This document shows, piece by piece, positions 15,026 through 24,576 of a DNA stretch of 64,000 nt. The position numbers were made by a program, and so were the translations under genes. How positions within the stretch are numbered: the first letter of the stretch is position 1; the number at the start of each line of letters is the position of its first letter. This DNA is from Planctomycetaceae bacterium (GTDB taxonomy: Bacteria > Planctomycetota > Planctomycetia > Planctomycetales > Planctomycetaceae): positions 29,202 to 93,201 of the forward strand of contig JAKFWA010000053.1 in assembly GCA_021732995.1 (NCBI GenBank). The letters are read 5' to 3'. The notes under the pieces were generated by a model, which saw only the letters and a program-made list of their open reading frames with translations, ran no database searches and was not told where the DNA came from.

Positions 15026-16315
15026 ATGAGGATGGGACGTCTTCGGCTCCACGGCTTGCGATGCCTGGCGTATGCACTTCTGGTGCTCGCGCTGCTGCCG
15101 TGTATTGTCGAGTTCGGCTTTCGAGTGGCCGCTCTGCGAGCGGAAGGTCAGGCCGCAGTGGATCATGCGGGCTGGCAGGTACTTCCGTCAGCCTCAATCC
15201 ATCATCAGCTCGCCCCGCTGCAGCGCGTCTGCGGGACCGCGACAGGGGTCTCAGAAGCATTCAGTTTTCAGACCAATAGCCTCGGGTTGCGCGGGCCGGA
15301 AATCGCAGTGCCCAAACCGGCGGAGACGCTGCGCATCGTTTGTCTCGGTGATGAAACGATTCTGGCGGCTAACTTGCCGGATGAAGCCTTCTTCGGAGTG
15401 CGCCTCGCAGCTCACCTGCAGCCTTACACGCAGCGCAAAATTGAAGTCATCAATGCGGGTGTGCCGGAGTCCTGCCCGCTGCTGGCTTACCTGCAGGTGA
15501 AGCACCAGTTGCTGGCCTTGCAGCCGGATCTGCTGATCATCCACTTCGACCCTTCCGACGTGAGTGACGACGCGCGTTTCCGCACGCTGACGGATCTGGA
15601 TACTCAGGACGCACCCCTGGTCTGCGTCCATCCACTGCTGGTGAGCACGCCCAAGATCAAGCCCTTGTGCCAGCACTTTCTGTGCGTGCAGTGGGTGAAG
15701 AAGGAACTGATTCACCGCTTCGGCATTCGGGATGAGAGTGACGTCTCCGAACCCGTCACCCTCAGCAAACGAGACTGGCGGCGCGATCGTTCGTTCTCAG
15801 ACAGCGACGAGGTTGCTGCGGCGTTGAAGCCTGTTGAGCAACTCGCGCGGCTGACGTCATCGGTCGGTTGCCGCACCGTGCTGGCCGTGCATCCGCTGGT
15901 CGAACAACTGCTGGCCGACGCTCTGGCAGATTCATCGTCGTCTGAGGATGAAGCGAGCAGCCGGACCGCTCAAGTTCACGCCTTGAACGACTTCGAGAAA
16001 ACTTCGGCGGCCACCGTGTGCCGGATATCCCACACGCTGCGGCGAGTGAAGGATCCTCAAGCCGCCTTTGAAGACGATTACCGCACGCTGAGCAAGTTCG
16101 GCCACGACATCTATGCCTACGCATTAGCCGAAACAATGTTTCAAGCCATGCCCGAAGCCTGGACGACGCCCGATTCCGCAGCTCCGCAGACGTCCCAAGA
16201 GGGAGCTTCCCGGCAAGCGAGCCACGCAGAATCTTCTGCCTCCCGCAGGTCACATATTCAACGTCCCTCGACCGCTGCTGAATCACCTGCCGGATCGGGT
16301 TCCGACCGGTACTGA
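15026..16315 (+). CDS. Membrane-anchored SGNH-like protein, degenerate
   Basis: A 429-aa protein with an N-terminal membrane segment (LRCLAYALLVLALLPCIVEF) and an extracytoplasmic SGNH/GDSL-like domain at about residues 100-390. Blocks can be followed: RIVCLGDETI (block I), INAGVPESCPLLAYLQ (block II), DLLIIHFDPSDV (block III) and SKFGHDIYAYALAE (block V His). Block I reads GDE rather than GDS, so the catalytic Ser is missing, and block III lacks GxND. Activity is therefore doubtful. The last 50 residues are Ser/Ala-rich. A start at 14987 adds 13 residues. Related acyl-transfer or polysaccharide-modifying proteins occur in planctomycetes. Confidence 0.72.
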   Translation: MRMGRLRLHGLRCLAYALLVLALLPCIVEFGFRVAALRAEGQAAVDHAGWQVLPSASIHHQLAPLQRVCGTATGVSEAFSFQTNSLGLRGPEIAVPKPAETLRIVCLGDETILAANLPDEAFFGVRLAAHLQPYTQRKIEVINAGVPESCPLLAYLQVKHQLLALQPDLLIIHFDPSDVSDDARFRTLTDLDTQDAPLVCVHPLLVSTPKIKPLCQHFLCVQWVKKELIHRFGIRDESDVSEPVTLSKRDWRRDRSFSDSDEVAAALKPVEQLARLTSSVGCRTVLAVHPLVEQLLADALADSSSSEDEASSRTAQVHALNDFEKTSAATVCRISHTLRRVKDPQAAFEDDYRTLSKFGHDIYAYALAETMFQAMPEAWTTPDSAAPQTSQEGASRQASHAESSASRRSHIQRPSTAAESPAGSGSDRY

Positions 16316-16388
16316 TTTCAGATCTAGTCTTGTTCACGCCTCTTCCATTACATCTCCCGCCCTCCTGGTTCTCCGACCTTTTGCAAGG

Positions 16389-17813
16389 ATGCAAAGTCAG
16401 ATGTTCCGACGCCTCATTGCAATCACCGCTCTGTTCGGTGTGACGGCTTTCTGCGCCGACTCAGTGCTCTATGGTCAGACCAAACCGGCGCCGGCGAAAC
16501 CTGCAAATCCACCCGCTCGCGGCGCCGTCGCGCCCGCTGGAGCTGCTCAACCTGCGGCGAAAGTGGAAAAGCCGGATCCCGCGCTCGAGAAGATCCTGCA
16601 GGACTGGTACGCCGCGTCGAAGAACATCAAGAAGCTGGAAGGCGAACATAAACGCTTTGTTTACGACTATACCTTCCTGACCGTGAAGCAGGCGCAGGGA
16701 GAATTTTATTACGAAGCTCCCGACAAGGGCCGCATCGATCTGGATGGGACCAAGGTCAAGGACGGGACAATCGTTGACAAGGTGAGCGCCATCAATGGCG
16801 CAGGGCTGAAGTTCTCGGCAGAGAGTGATGTTCCCGAACGGTGGATCTGCGACGGCAAGCAAGTGCTGCAGATCTTCGACGCCAAGAAGGAAGTCATGCA
16901 GTTCTCGATCCCGCCAGAGGGACAGGGCGAGCACATCATGGACGGACCGCTGCCGTTCCTGTTTGGCTTACCCCCAGAGAAAGCTCATCAGCGCTATCAA
17001 ATGAAGTTGATCAAGCAAACCACGAGCACCATCGTCATGCAAGCCATTCCCAGATGGCAGCAGGATGCGGCGAACTACAAGTGGGCTGTGATTATGCTTG
17101 AACCCACGAGCATGATGGTGCAGGCCGTGCAGTTGATGGACCCCGCGCAAACCACGGAGACCGTCTACACGTTTCCGAAGATCACCAAGAACCCCAGCAG
17201 ATCGTGGGTTCGCTTCCTGGGTGTTCCGGGGTCAGATCCCTTCAAGCCCAATCTGAAGGGTTACAAGATCATTACTGCTGGTCGCGATGAACAAGTCGCG
17301 GGGGCCAAGCCGCAGGAAGGTCCAAAGCCCGCCGATGACGCTCTGCCATCAGTCGTGGGACTGGAACATTCCAAAGCCAAGGACGTTCTGGAAAAGAAGG
17401 GCTACAAGGTTGAGTTCTTCAAGGGCGACCCGGCTAATACTCCACAATTGCAGTATCACGTCTACCGCCAGATCCCCGAAGCCAAGAAGGCGCTGAAGAA
17501 GGGCGAGACCGTCAAGCTGGTCGTTTACACCGAACCACAGGTCAATCTGATTGAAGGTAAGAAGGGTGACGCGGCGACTGCGGGTATGGTGCCGAAGGTC
17601 ACTGGATTGAGCCACTCGCAAGCCAAGCAGAAGCTGGAAGCGGCCGGCTACAAAGTCAAGATGGTCCGCGGCGACCTGGCTCGCACGGAAGACGCGCTGC
17701 ACACCGTTCAGGATCAGTCGCCTAAGGCGGGCACCAAGCTCGATCCCGAAGGCGTCGTCACACTGAAATTGTTTATTGATGATGTAGACGCCAAAGGCTC
17801 CAAAGCCCAGTAG
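16389..17813 (+). CDS. TIGR03009/LolA-like exported protein with two PASTA domains
   Basis: The 474-aa protein has a signal peptide (RLIAITALFGVTAFCADSVL) and an Ala/Pro-rich linker. Residues about 65-300 are a LolA/LppX-like fold of the planctomycete type (ILQDWYAASKNIKKLEGEHK, GEFYYEAPDKGRIDL, ICDGKQVLQIF, LEPTSMMVQAVQLMD). Two C-terminal PASTA modules follow: LPSVVGLEHSKAKDVLEKKG (about 318-385) and VPKVTGLSHSQAKQKLEAAG (about 397-465). PASTA domains usually bind cell-wall material, so a lipoprotein or envelope role is likely. The combination of LolA-like and PASTA modules is characteristic of this lineage. Confidence 0.87.
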   Translation: MQSQMFRRLIAITALFGVTAFCADSVLYGQTKPAPAKPANPPARGAVAPAGAAQPAAKVEKPDPALEKILQDWYAASKNIKKLEGEHKRFVYDYTFLTVKQAQGEFYYEAPDKGRIDLDGTKVKDGTIVDKVSAINGAGLKFSAESDVPERWICDGKQVLQIFDAKKEVMQFSIPPEGQGEHIMDGPLPFLFGLPPEKAHQRYQMKLIKQTTSTIVMQAIPRWQQDAANYKWAVIMLEPTSMMVQAVQLMDPAQTTETVYTFPKITKNPSRSWVRFLGVPGSDPFKPNLKGYKIITAGRDEQVAGAKPQEGPKPADDALPSVVGLEHSKAKDVLEKKGYKVEFFKGDPANTPQLQYHVYRQIPEAKKALKKGETVKLVVYTEPQVNLIEGKKGDAATAGMVPKVTGLSHSQAKQKLEAAGYKVKMVRGDLARTEDALHTVQDQSPKAGTKLDPEGVVTLKLFIDDVDAKGSKAQ

Positions 17814-17841
17814 CGCTCAGAATAACAGGTAACCGACTCGT

Positions 17842-17912
17842 TGTAGGACGGACAATCCTGTCCGTCTTCCCTTTGAACTCACGCTTCGACGGACAGGATT
17901 GTCCGTCCTACA
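17842..17912. repeat. Perfect 25-bp inverted repeat, GGACAATCCTGTCC family
   Basis: Arms at 17842-17866 and 17888-17912 are exact inverted copies with a 21-base loop. Each arm is itself near-palindromic around ACAATCCTGT. The family recurs at 57786-57810 and 63651-63708. Confidence 0.9.
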
Positions 17913-18093
17913 TCCCGACTCTTCGACACTGATCGCCTCCGCCCGTCGCCTTTCAAGCACTCAAGGTCTCCGGCCTTCCCTTCCGCAGTTGGTGCGATCC
18001 TCCATCGCACGCCACTTCTCCCCAGCCGCTCCGGCACCTCTCAGCAGCCTTCCCTTCCGATCTCCCTCCGCACGTCTTTGATTGAGGCCCATC

Positions 18094-18351
18094 ATGCGCC
18101 TGCTCTGGGCGACCTTGTCGCTATTGATTCTCACCAGCACCGGTTGCTCCAGCTTTACCGGAAAGCCCATGTGGTCGCCGTTCAAATCGAAGGCCAATGA
18201 TGACACGACACTCAAAAACGACGAATGGGGTTGGGTCGGCCAGCAGGGGCGCGGCGACCGTCCGATGGAGTACGAGAACGACCCGCTGAAGAAATGGCTG
18301 TTCGATAAGCGGTCGCTCGACATCGAACGCAATCTCGGAATCGGCGAATGA
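18094..18351 (+). CDS. Small lipoprotein, hypothetical
   Basis: The ATG at 18094 gives 85 aa. A lipoprotein signal is clear: MRLLWATLSLLILTSTGC with the lipobox Cys at residue 18. The mature part is short and polar (SSFTGKPMWSPFKSKAND, DEWGWVGQQGRGDRPME, DPLKKWLFDKRSLDIERNLG). No domain is recognised. Similar short lipoproteins with W-x-W-V-G and a C-terminal basic motif are widespread in planctomycetes. An in-frame TTG at 18082 is a less likely start. Confidence 0.72.
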   Translation: MRLLWATLSLLILTSTGCSSFTGKPMWSPFKSKANDDTTLKNDEWGWVGQQGRGDRPMEYENDPLKKWLFDKRSLDIERNLGIGE

Positions 18352-18416
18352 TTTCGGACGTAAAGAATGACAATTAACGCTTTTGAACAGAATTCGCCGA
18401 GATCGAGCGAAAGCTT

Positions 18417-18433
18417 GGCCCGCAACTCGGGCC
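18417..18433. other. Small hairpin upstream of rpsO
   Basis: A perfect 6-bp hairpin (GGCCCG/CGGGCC, loop CAACT) lies about 100 bases upstream of rpsO. It could act as a weak terminator of the lipoprotein gene or as part of the rpsO leader. Confidence 0.35.
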
Positions 18434-18533
18434 TTCGAACGTTGGGCATGATTGAATCTTGCATCCGGTGCGTTAAAGTGCGGCACCTTATTGACAAAAC
18501 ATAGGCTTAAAATTTTGAGGTAGTGAAGAGAGA

Positions 18534-18803
18534 ATGCCCATCGCGCAAGAACCTAAGTCCAATGTGATTGAGTCTTTCCGTCGAGCAGAAGGTGATACCG
18601 GTTCTCCCGAAGTGCAGATTGCGTTGCTGACTCGCCGCGTCGAGCAGCTCACCGAACATCTGCGGGGACACTCGAAGGATCACGCCAGCCGCCGCGGTTT
18701 GCTGACGATTGTCAGCCAGCGTCGCCGGTTGCTGAATTATCTCAAGCAGCACAACGAGGCGTCCTACAAGTCGATCCTGGAACGTCTCGGAATTCGTAAG
18801 TAG
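18534..18803 (+). CDS. rpsO: 30S ribosomal protein S15
   Basis: This 89-aa protein is a canonical S15: [39 protein letters not shown] and [20 protein letters not shown]. It binds 16S rRNA in the small subunit. It lies upstream of pnp, the order conserved in many bacteria, but a terminator separates them, so pnp is partly uncoupled. Confidence 0.97.
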   Translation: MPIAQEPKSNVIESFRRAEGDTGSPEVQIALLTRRVEQLTEHLRGHSKDHASRRGLLTIVSQRRRLLNYLKQHNEASYKSILERLGIRK

Positions 18804-18808
18804 TCCAG

Positions 18809-18834
18809 AGGCGGCGCTATGCGTCGCCTTTTTG
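18809..18834 (+). terminator. Terminator after rpsO
   Basis: Stem AGGCGGCG (18809-18816) with CGTCGCCT (18822-18829), one imperfect pair, then a T-rich tract from 18829. Confidence 0.8.
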
Positions 18835-19212
18835 TTTTTCAGCCTCGAAGTTCGGTGGCGCGAAGACAGCCAAGAGTTCCAGATGTTTCGGGCATGTCTG
18901 GTTCGCTTGAATGGACGAATCGAAGAATCGTTCCGTAAGTCCTCCTGCTGGTTGAGTGTTCGGGCTGGGTGTTGTTGGTTTGTGTCATTCGCAACCTTTT
19001 TCTGTCGGGCAATGGTCCGGAGAGGTTGCTGCTGAGATCCGCTTGTGGTGGTCTCAAGCTGTTATTAATCGCCCGATTCTGAGCAGTTGTGCTTCGTTTC
19101 AGGTCGCAGTCATCCCTTCGGCATTCATGGGCCAGTGGAATGCCCTCGGGATGGCTGCGACTCAAGTCCAAGCCCTGCAAGATCGTGGCTTAGTTGGAAA
19201 GTGGGTAGGAAT
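18835..19212. other. rpsO-pnp intergenic region, pnp leader
   Basis: No gene is seen in about 380 bases. In other bacteria the pnp leader is a site of autoregulation by RNase III and Pnp; I cannot identify a specific structure here. Confidence 0.45.
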
Positions 19213-21369
19213 TTGAAGACAAGTGTTGAAAGAGAAATTGCTGGTCGGAAACTCAGTCTCACTACCGGTGAAATTGCGAAACAAGCGAGCGGTGCGGTCC
19301 TTGTACAATATGGCGAAACCGTCGTCTTTGTGGCCGCTCAGACTGGTCCCCCATCGCGACCTGGCCAGGACTTCTTCCCGTTGACCGTTGACTACCGCGA
19401 GCGGTTCGCTGCTGCGGGTAAGTTTCCGGGTGGATTCTTGAAGCGTGAAAGTCGGCCCAGTACGCGTGAAATTCTGACCGCGCGTCTGACCGACCGTCCG
19501 ATTCGTCCGCTCTTCCCGGATGGATTCATCGACGAAGTCCAGATTCAGGCCAATGTGCTGTCGTTCGATCGCGTCAACGATCCCGACGTCTTCTCCACAT
19601 TGGGTGCCAGTGCCGCATTGATGATCGCTCCGACGTTGCCCTTCCAGGGTCCCATCGGTGCGGTGCGTGTGGGTTACATCGAAGACGAATTCGTGCTGTT
19701 CCCGACTCTCGAAGAGATGAAGACCAGCAAGCTCGACCTGATCGTCGCCGGCAGCAAAGACTCCGTGCTGATGATCGAAGGCTTCGGCGCTCAGTTGAGC
19801 GAAGAAGAAATGGCCGACGCGATCATGTTCGGTCATGACGCGATCATTGAACTGTGCGATTTGCAGTTGGAATTGGTGCAGAAGTTGGGTTTGCCAGCCA
19901 AGGTAATCCCAGTCGCTCCGGTCAATCCCTTCGACGCCATTCTGCAAGAACGAGCCTATCAATCGGTGCGTGAAGCGAAGGTCGGCAAGAAGAAGCAAGA
20001 ACGTCACGCCGCTGTGGGCGAGATCAAGCAAGCTCTGAAGGCCGAGTTCTTCCCCGAAGGGGCTGACACCACTGCCGATGGCAAGACCGTCGCTCAGTTC
20101 TCAGCGTCCTTTGAGAACCTCGCGCATCGCATCGTCCGCGACCTGCTGCAAGACGGCATCCGTCTTGACGGTCGGCCTCTGGAAGATTTGCGAACCGTCA
20201 CCTGCGACGTCGGCGTTGTGCCTCGCGTCCACGGTTCGGCTCTGTTTACTCGCGGCGAAACTCAATCGCTGGCGACGATCACTTTGGGCACCGTTCGCGA
20301 TGTTCAGAAGGTCGATGGCCCGGTCGAAGAATACGACAAGCGGTTCATGCTGGACTACAACTTCCCGTCCTTCAGCGTCGGCGAAGTTCGCCCGATCCGA
20401 GCTCCTGGCCGTCGTGAAATCGGTCACGGCATGTTGGCTGAACGGTCAATTCAATGGGTGCTGCCGACCGAGGAAAAGTTCCCCTACACGATCCGTGCGA
20501 TCTCCGACATCATGGAATCGAACGGCAGTTCCTCCATGGCGTCTGTCTGCTCGACGACGCTGTCGTTGATGGACGCTGGCGTGCCGATTTCTCAGCCGGT
20601 GGCTGGTATCTCGATCGGTCTCGTGAAGGACGGTGATAAGTGGCAACTGCTCACCGACATCATGGGCGACGAAGATCACCACGGTGATATGGACTTCAAG
20701 GTCGCTGGTACGGGCAAGGGTATCACGGGTATCCAATTGGATCTCAAGATCGCCGGTATCAGTGAAGACATTATCCGCGCAACTCTCGAGCAGGCCAAGA
20801 AGGCTCGCCGCGAACTGCTGCGGATCATGCTGCAAGCGATCTCACGCCCGCGCAAAGAGATCTCCCTGCATGCTCCCCGCCTGCTGCGAACGCATATCGA
20901 TCCCGAGAAGATCGGCCTGCTGATCGGTCCTGGTGGCAAGACGATTCGTGCCATTCAGGAAGAAACCGGCTCGCAGATCGACGTGGCTCCGGACGGTGGT
21001 GTGACCATCGCTGCGGATTCGGCCGCCAAGGCTGAAGACGCTCTGGCTCGCGTCGAAGCGTTGACCGAAGAGATCAAGGTTGGCCGCGTCTACACGGGCA
21101 AGGTCAGCGCGATCAAGGACTTCGGAGCGTTCGTCGAAATTGCCCCCGGCAAAGACGGCCTGTGCCACATCAGCGAACTGTCGGACGGCTTCGTGAAGTC
21201 TGTCAACGAAGTTTGCAAGGTCGGCGACCGGTTGGAAGTGAAGGTCATCGCCGTCGATGAGCAGAACCGCGTGAAGCTGTCCCGCAAGGCTATTCTGCTC
21301 GAGCAGAAGGCCAACATGACAGCCGAAGGCGGCGAAGCAGCACCGGACTCAGACGCCGAGAACGAGTAG
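19213..21369 (+). CDS. pnp: Polyribonucleotide nucleotidyltransferase
   Basis: This 3'-5' phosphorolytic RNase has 718 aa from the TTG at 19213 (LKTSVEREIAGRKLSLTTGE); a GTG at 19201 would add four residues. The two RNase PH halves are visible: ASGAVLVQYGETVVFVAA and DFFPLTVDYRERFAAAGKFP near the N-terminus, then RGETQSLATITLGT, DYNFPSFSVGEV and MGDEDHHGDMDFKVAGTGKG from about residue 345. A KH domain (LLIGPGGKTIRAIQEETG, near residue 570) and an S1 domain (GKVSAIKDFGAFVEIAPGKD, near residue 628) complete the usual order. It degrades mRNA, often with RNase E and helicase partners. Confidence 0.96.
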   Translation: MKTSVEREIAGRKLSLTTGEIAKQASGAVLVQYGETVVFVAAQTGPPSRPGQDFFPLTVDYRERFAAAGKFPGGFLKRESRPSTREILTARLTDRPIRPLFPDGFIDEVQIQANVLSFDRVNDPDVFSTLGASAALMIAPTLPFQGPIGAVRVGYIEDEFVLFPTLEEMKTSKLDLIVAGSKDSVLMIEGFGAQLSEEEMADAIMFGHDAIIELCDLQLELVQKLGLPAKVIPVAPVNPFDAILQERAYQSVREAKVGKKKQERHAAVGEIKQALKAEFFPEGADTTADGKTVAQFSASFENLAHRIVRDLLQDGIRLDGRPLEDLRTVTCDVGVVPRVHGSALFTRGETQSLATITLGTVRDVQKVDGPVEEYDKRFMLDYNFPSFSVGEVRPIRAPGRREIGHGMLAERSIQWVLPTEEKFPYTIRAISDIMESNGSSSMASVCSTTLSLMDAGVPISQPVAGISIGLVKDGDKWQLLTDIMGDEDHHGDMDFKVAGTGKGITGIQLDLKIAGISEDIIRATLEQAKKARRELLRIMLQAISRPRKEISLHAPRLLRTHIDPEKIGLLIGPGGKTIRAIQEETGSQIDVAPDGGVTIAADSAAKAEDALARVEALTEEIKVGRVYTGKVSAIKDFGAFVEIAPGKDGLCHISELSDGFVKSVNEVCKVGDRLEVKVIAVDEQNRVKLSRKAILLEQKANMTAEGGEAAPDSDAENE

Positions 21370-21401
21370 TCGATCGACTCGACTGTTGAATAACTACGCA
21401 G

Positions 21402-21433
21402 CAACCACGGGCGACCCCCGTGGTTGTTTCGTT
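21402..21433 (+). terminator. Terminator after pnp
   Basis: Stem CAACCACGGG (21402-21411) with CCCGTGGTTG (21417-21426), followed by TTTCGTTT. Confidence 0.85.
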
Positions 21434-21453
21434 TCCCGTAGCCCGTGTTGTGG

Positions 21454-21522
21454 GGGAGGGCGAGGCTCCTGCCGAGCCGCCTCAATTAGCGTGGCACGGC
21501 TCGGCAGGAGCCTCGCCCTCCC
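21454..21522. repeat. Perfect 26-bp inverted repeat
   Basis: Arms 21454-21479 and 21497-21522 are exact inverted copies (GGGAGGGCGAGGCTCC outward), with a 17-base loop. It lies in the pnp-ketosynthase gap and is likely a dispersed intergenic element. Confidence 0.85.
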
Positions 21523-21700
21523 GAGCCGTCATCTCTAACCGCATTACGGCAACGGCTTTCCGCGACGAATACGCAGTCTCAGGCGGCCGTTTTGCCGCTC
21601 CTTGCTCGGGGGTATGTGAGCCGTTAATCTGCTGCGCTCTTTGCACAGAAAAGGGCTGTTTTTTCGAGAAACTGCAGCGATATCGGGCGAGCTCAAGTAC

Positions 21701-22954
<1,254 letters not shown>

Positions 22955-22957
22955 GTT

Positions 22958-22993
22958 CACGACCGAGCCCAGTTTGCTCGGTCGTGTTGTTTT
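22958..22993 (+). terminator. Hairpin with T tract between ketosynthase and ACP
   Basis: Perfect 11-bp stem CACGACCGAGC (22958-22968) with GCTCGGTCGTG (22976-22986), then TTGTTTT. It may reduce rather than abolish ACP expression from the upstream promoter. Confidence 0.85.
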
Positions 22994-23035
22994 GTGTGGG
23001 GGCTTTCGTAAGCCTCGCAGGGTGAGGACAACTTC

Positions 23036-23296
23036 ATGAGCGCGGAACAGATCAGACAGGTGATTCTCGGCATCCTTTCCCGGATTGCGCCGGACGAAGA
23101 CCTGTCCAATCTCAAGGACGCCGTTCCGTTCCGCGAGCAGATGGAGCTGGACAGCATGGACTTCCTCGACATCGTGATGGAGCTGAGGAAGATGTACCGT
23201 GTGCAAATTCCAGAAGAGGACTACGGAAATCTCGGCACTATGGCCAGTACCGTGTCGTACCTCACTCCGTTGCTGAAAGATGCGACGCCCGTTTGA
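23036..23296 (+). CDS. Acyl carrier protein
   Basis: This 86-aa protein has the four-helix ACP layout and the phosphopantetheine site Ser40 in ELDSMDFLDIVMEL. It has the acidic helix II typical of carrier proteins (MELRKMYRVQIPEEDYG). It is distinct from the housekeeping AcpP by its sequence DSMD. It pairs with the ketosynthase gene upstream. Modification by a phosphopantetheinyl transferase is expected from the family. Confidence 0.93.
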   Translation: MSAEQIRQVILGILSRIAPDEDLSNLKDAVPFREQMELDSMDFLDIVMELRKMYRVQIPEEDYGNLGTMASTVSYLTPLLKDATPV

Positions 23297-23666
23297 GTTG
23301 CGTCGATTCAGATCATGGTCGGGCACGCGAATTTTTCATCTGGCAGGCTGCAAAAACTGCTGGATTTGGCGGATTATTCGTACTTGCACTGCACCCGGAA
23401 CCCCTGAGAAGCCGATTGACTCGCCCCGAGCAGGTCCTTCTCAGGACGGTAGTCAGATGAACTGTTTGGGGCTGACAGAGTTACGTTCACGCGGGCGTTC
23501 CGAAATAACGTCGTTGTGCAAGTCAATAAGGTACTTGACAAACCGCGTGGCGTTTCAATATCCACCCGCCTCGCCGAGGGGCGAATTTGGATTGACCTGA
23601 TTAACAAGCCCTTGGCTGTTGTGCTGGCCAGGGCATTCGAATCATCGACAGTGGAGTAATGGAACT
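23297..23666. other. Intergenic region, no gene seen
   Basis: No convincing gene. A promoter-like pair for the acidic protein is given separately at 23535-23564. Confidence 0.45.
23535..23564 (+). promoter_or_regulatory. Candidate sigma70-type promoter
   Basis: TTGACA at 23535-23540 and TATCCA at 23559-23564, spacing 18, lie about 100 bases upstream of the acidic-protein start. The -10 box is only a partial match. Confidence 0.35.
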
Positions 23667-23996
23667 ATGTTAGTCTCCTGGAAGGCTGAGGACGTGTTGG
23701 AGACGGTTGGTGGAGTCACAATCTCCCCGGTCATGTCGTTCAACGCGCCGGTCGAAGACGAAGAAGAGTTTGAAGGCTTCGACGGCGACGAAGACTACGA
23801 CGACGATGATGACGAGGACGACTTCGACGGCGAAGAGTACGAAGACGAAGACGAAGACTTCGATGACGAAGAGGAAGACGCCGAAGAAGATGAAGACCTC
23901 GAAGAGGACTTCGAAGACGACTTCGATGATGACGACGACGAGGACGATGATGACGACGCCGACTTCGACGGTGGCTTCGAAGGCGACGACGAATAG
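23667..23996 (+). CDS. Extremely acidic Asp/Glu-rich protein
   Basis: The ATG at 23667 (GGAG at 23653-23656) gives 109 aa. The first 30 residues are ordinary (MLVSWKAEDVLETVGGVTIS). From about residue 31 nearly every residue is Asp or Glu, interrupted by a few Phe, Tyr and Gly in a pattern such as DDDDDEDDFDGEEYEDEDED. This is low-complexity and almost certainly disordered. It could bind cations or basic proteins such as histone-like or ribosomal proteins. Function unknown. A perfect terminator follows. Confidence 0.75.
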   Translation: MLVSWKAEDVLETVGGVTISPVMSFNAPVEDEEEFEGFDGDEDYDDDDDEDDFDGEEYEDEDEDFDDEEEDAEEDEDLEEDFEDDFDDDDDEDDDDDADFDGGFEGDDE

Positions 23997-24040
23997 TTAC
24001 CACCGCGCGGCCTGAACCGCGTTAGCGAAGGCATGCAGAA

Positions 24041-24069
24041 AAACAGCCCATCAGTCTGATGGGCTGTTT
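24041..24069. terminator. Terminator, perfect 13-bp stem
   Basis: AAACAGCCCATCA (24041-24053) pairs exactly with 24057-24069, loop GTC. A/T-rich ends let it act in both directions between two convergent genes. Confidence 0.9.
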
Positions 24070-24099
24070 GCGTTTACCGCTCTGCTCCAGCGTTACGCA

Positions 24100-24576
24100 C
24101 TAGGGGCTTTCGAGCGTCAGCGACACTCGATTCTGCTCGATTGGTTCGATCTTCGCGGTGAGTGCGGAAGTGTCATAGTCGCCATAGCGCGTCGGCACGG
24201 CGCGGCCGTGATCTCGATGCTGCAGTCGAGCGGTGCCATCGCCAACAATCAACTGAATGACGATAACATCCTGCATGCCTGCGGCGGCGCCGTCATCTGA
24301 GCCGTACGTTCCGAGCGTAAAGGTTCCATCATCACGAATGGTTCCGGTGGCAGTCGTGCCGAAGTCTGCGGATCGAAATTCGATGGTTCCGCTCCGGACG
24401 GGCCTACCGTCAGCGAACGTGATTGTTCCGGCCACAGGATATGTGGGTATCCGCGCCGGCCCGCAACTACTCAGGCTCAGAACCGTGGCGAGCAACATTC
24501 CGAGCCTGAGTTCAGAGAGGCAGTTCAGCTTCAATCGAACGGTTCCGGGCTTAGAACTCACCGATCGATGCTCCAT
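24100..24576 (-). CDS. Lipoprotein partner of DUF1559 protein
   Basis: This 158-aa lipoprotein has its lipobox in [14 protein letters not shown] (Cys at about residue 38). The mature part is a single beta-sandwich, transthyretin/carboxypeptidase-regulatory-like module: [35 protein letters not shown] and VSLTLESP. Its start overlaps the end of the DUF1559 gene by 26 bases. Planctomycete genomes contain many DUF1559-plus-lipoprotein pairs; their substrate or target is unknown. Confidence 0.85.
   Translation of the reverse strand: MEHRSVSSKPGTVRLKLNCLSELRLGMLLATVLSLSSCGPARIPTYPVAGTITFADGRPVRSGTIEFRSADFGTTATGTIRDDGTFTLGTYGSDDGAAAGMQDVIVIQLIVGDGTARLQHRDHGRAVPTRYGDYDTSALTAKIEPIEQNRVSLTLESP

Noticed and set aside
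18491..18513. rpsO promoter TTGACA/TAAAAT
   Set aside because: The spacing is only 11 bases, too short for a sigma70 promoter.
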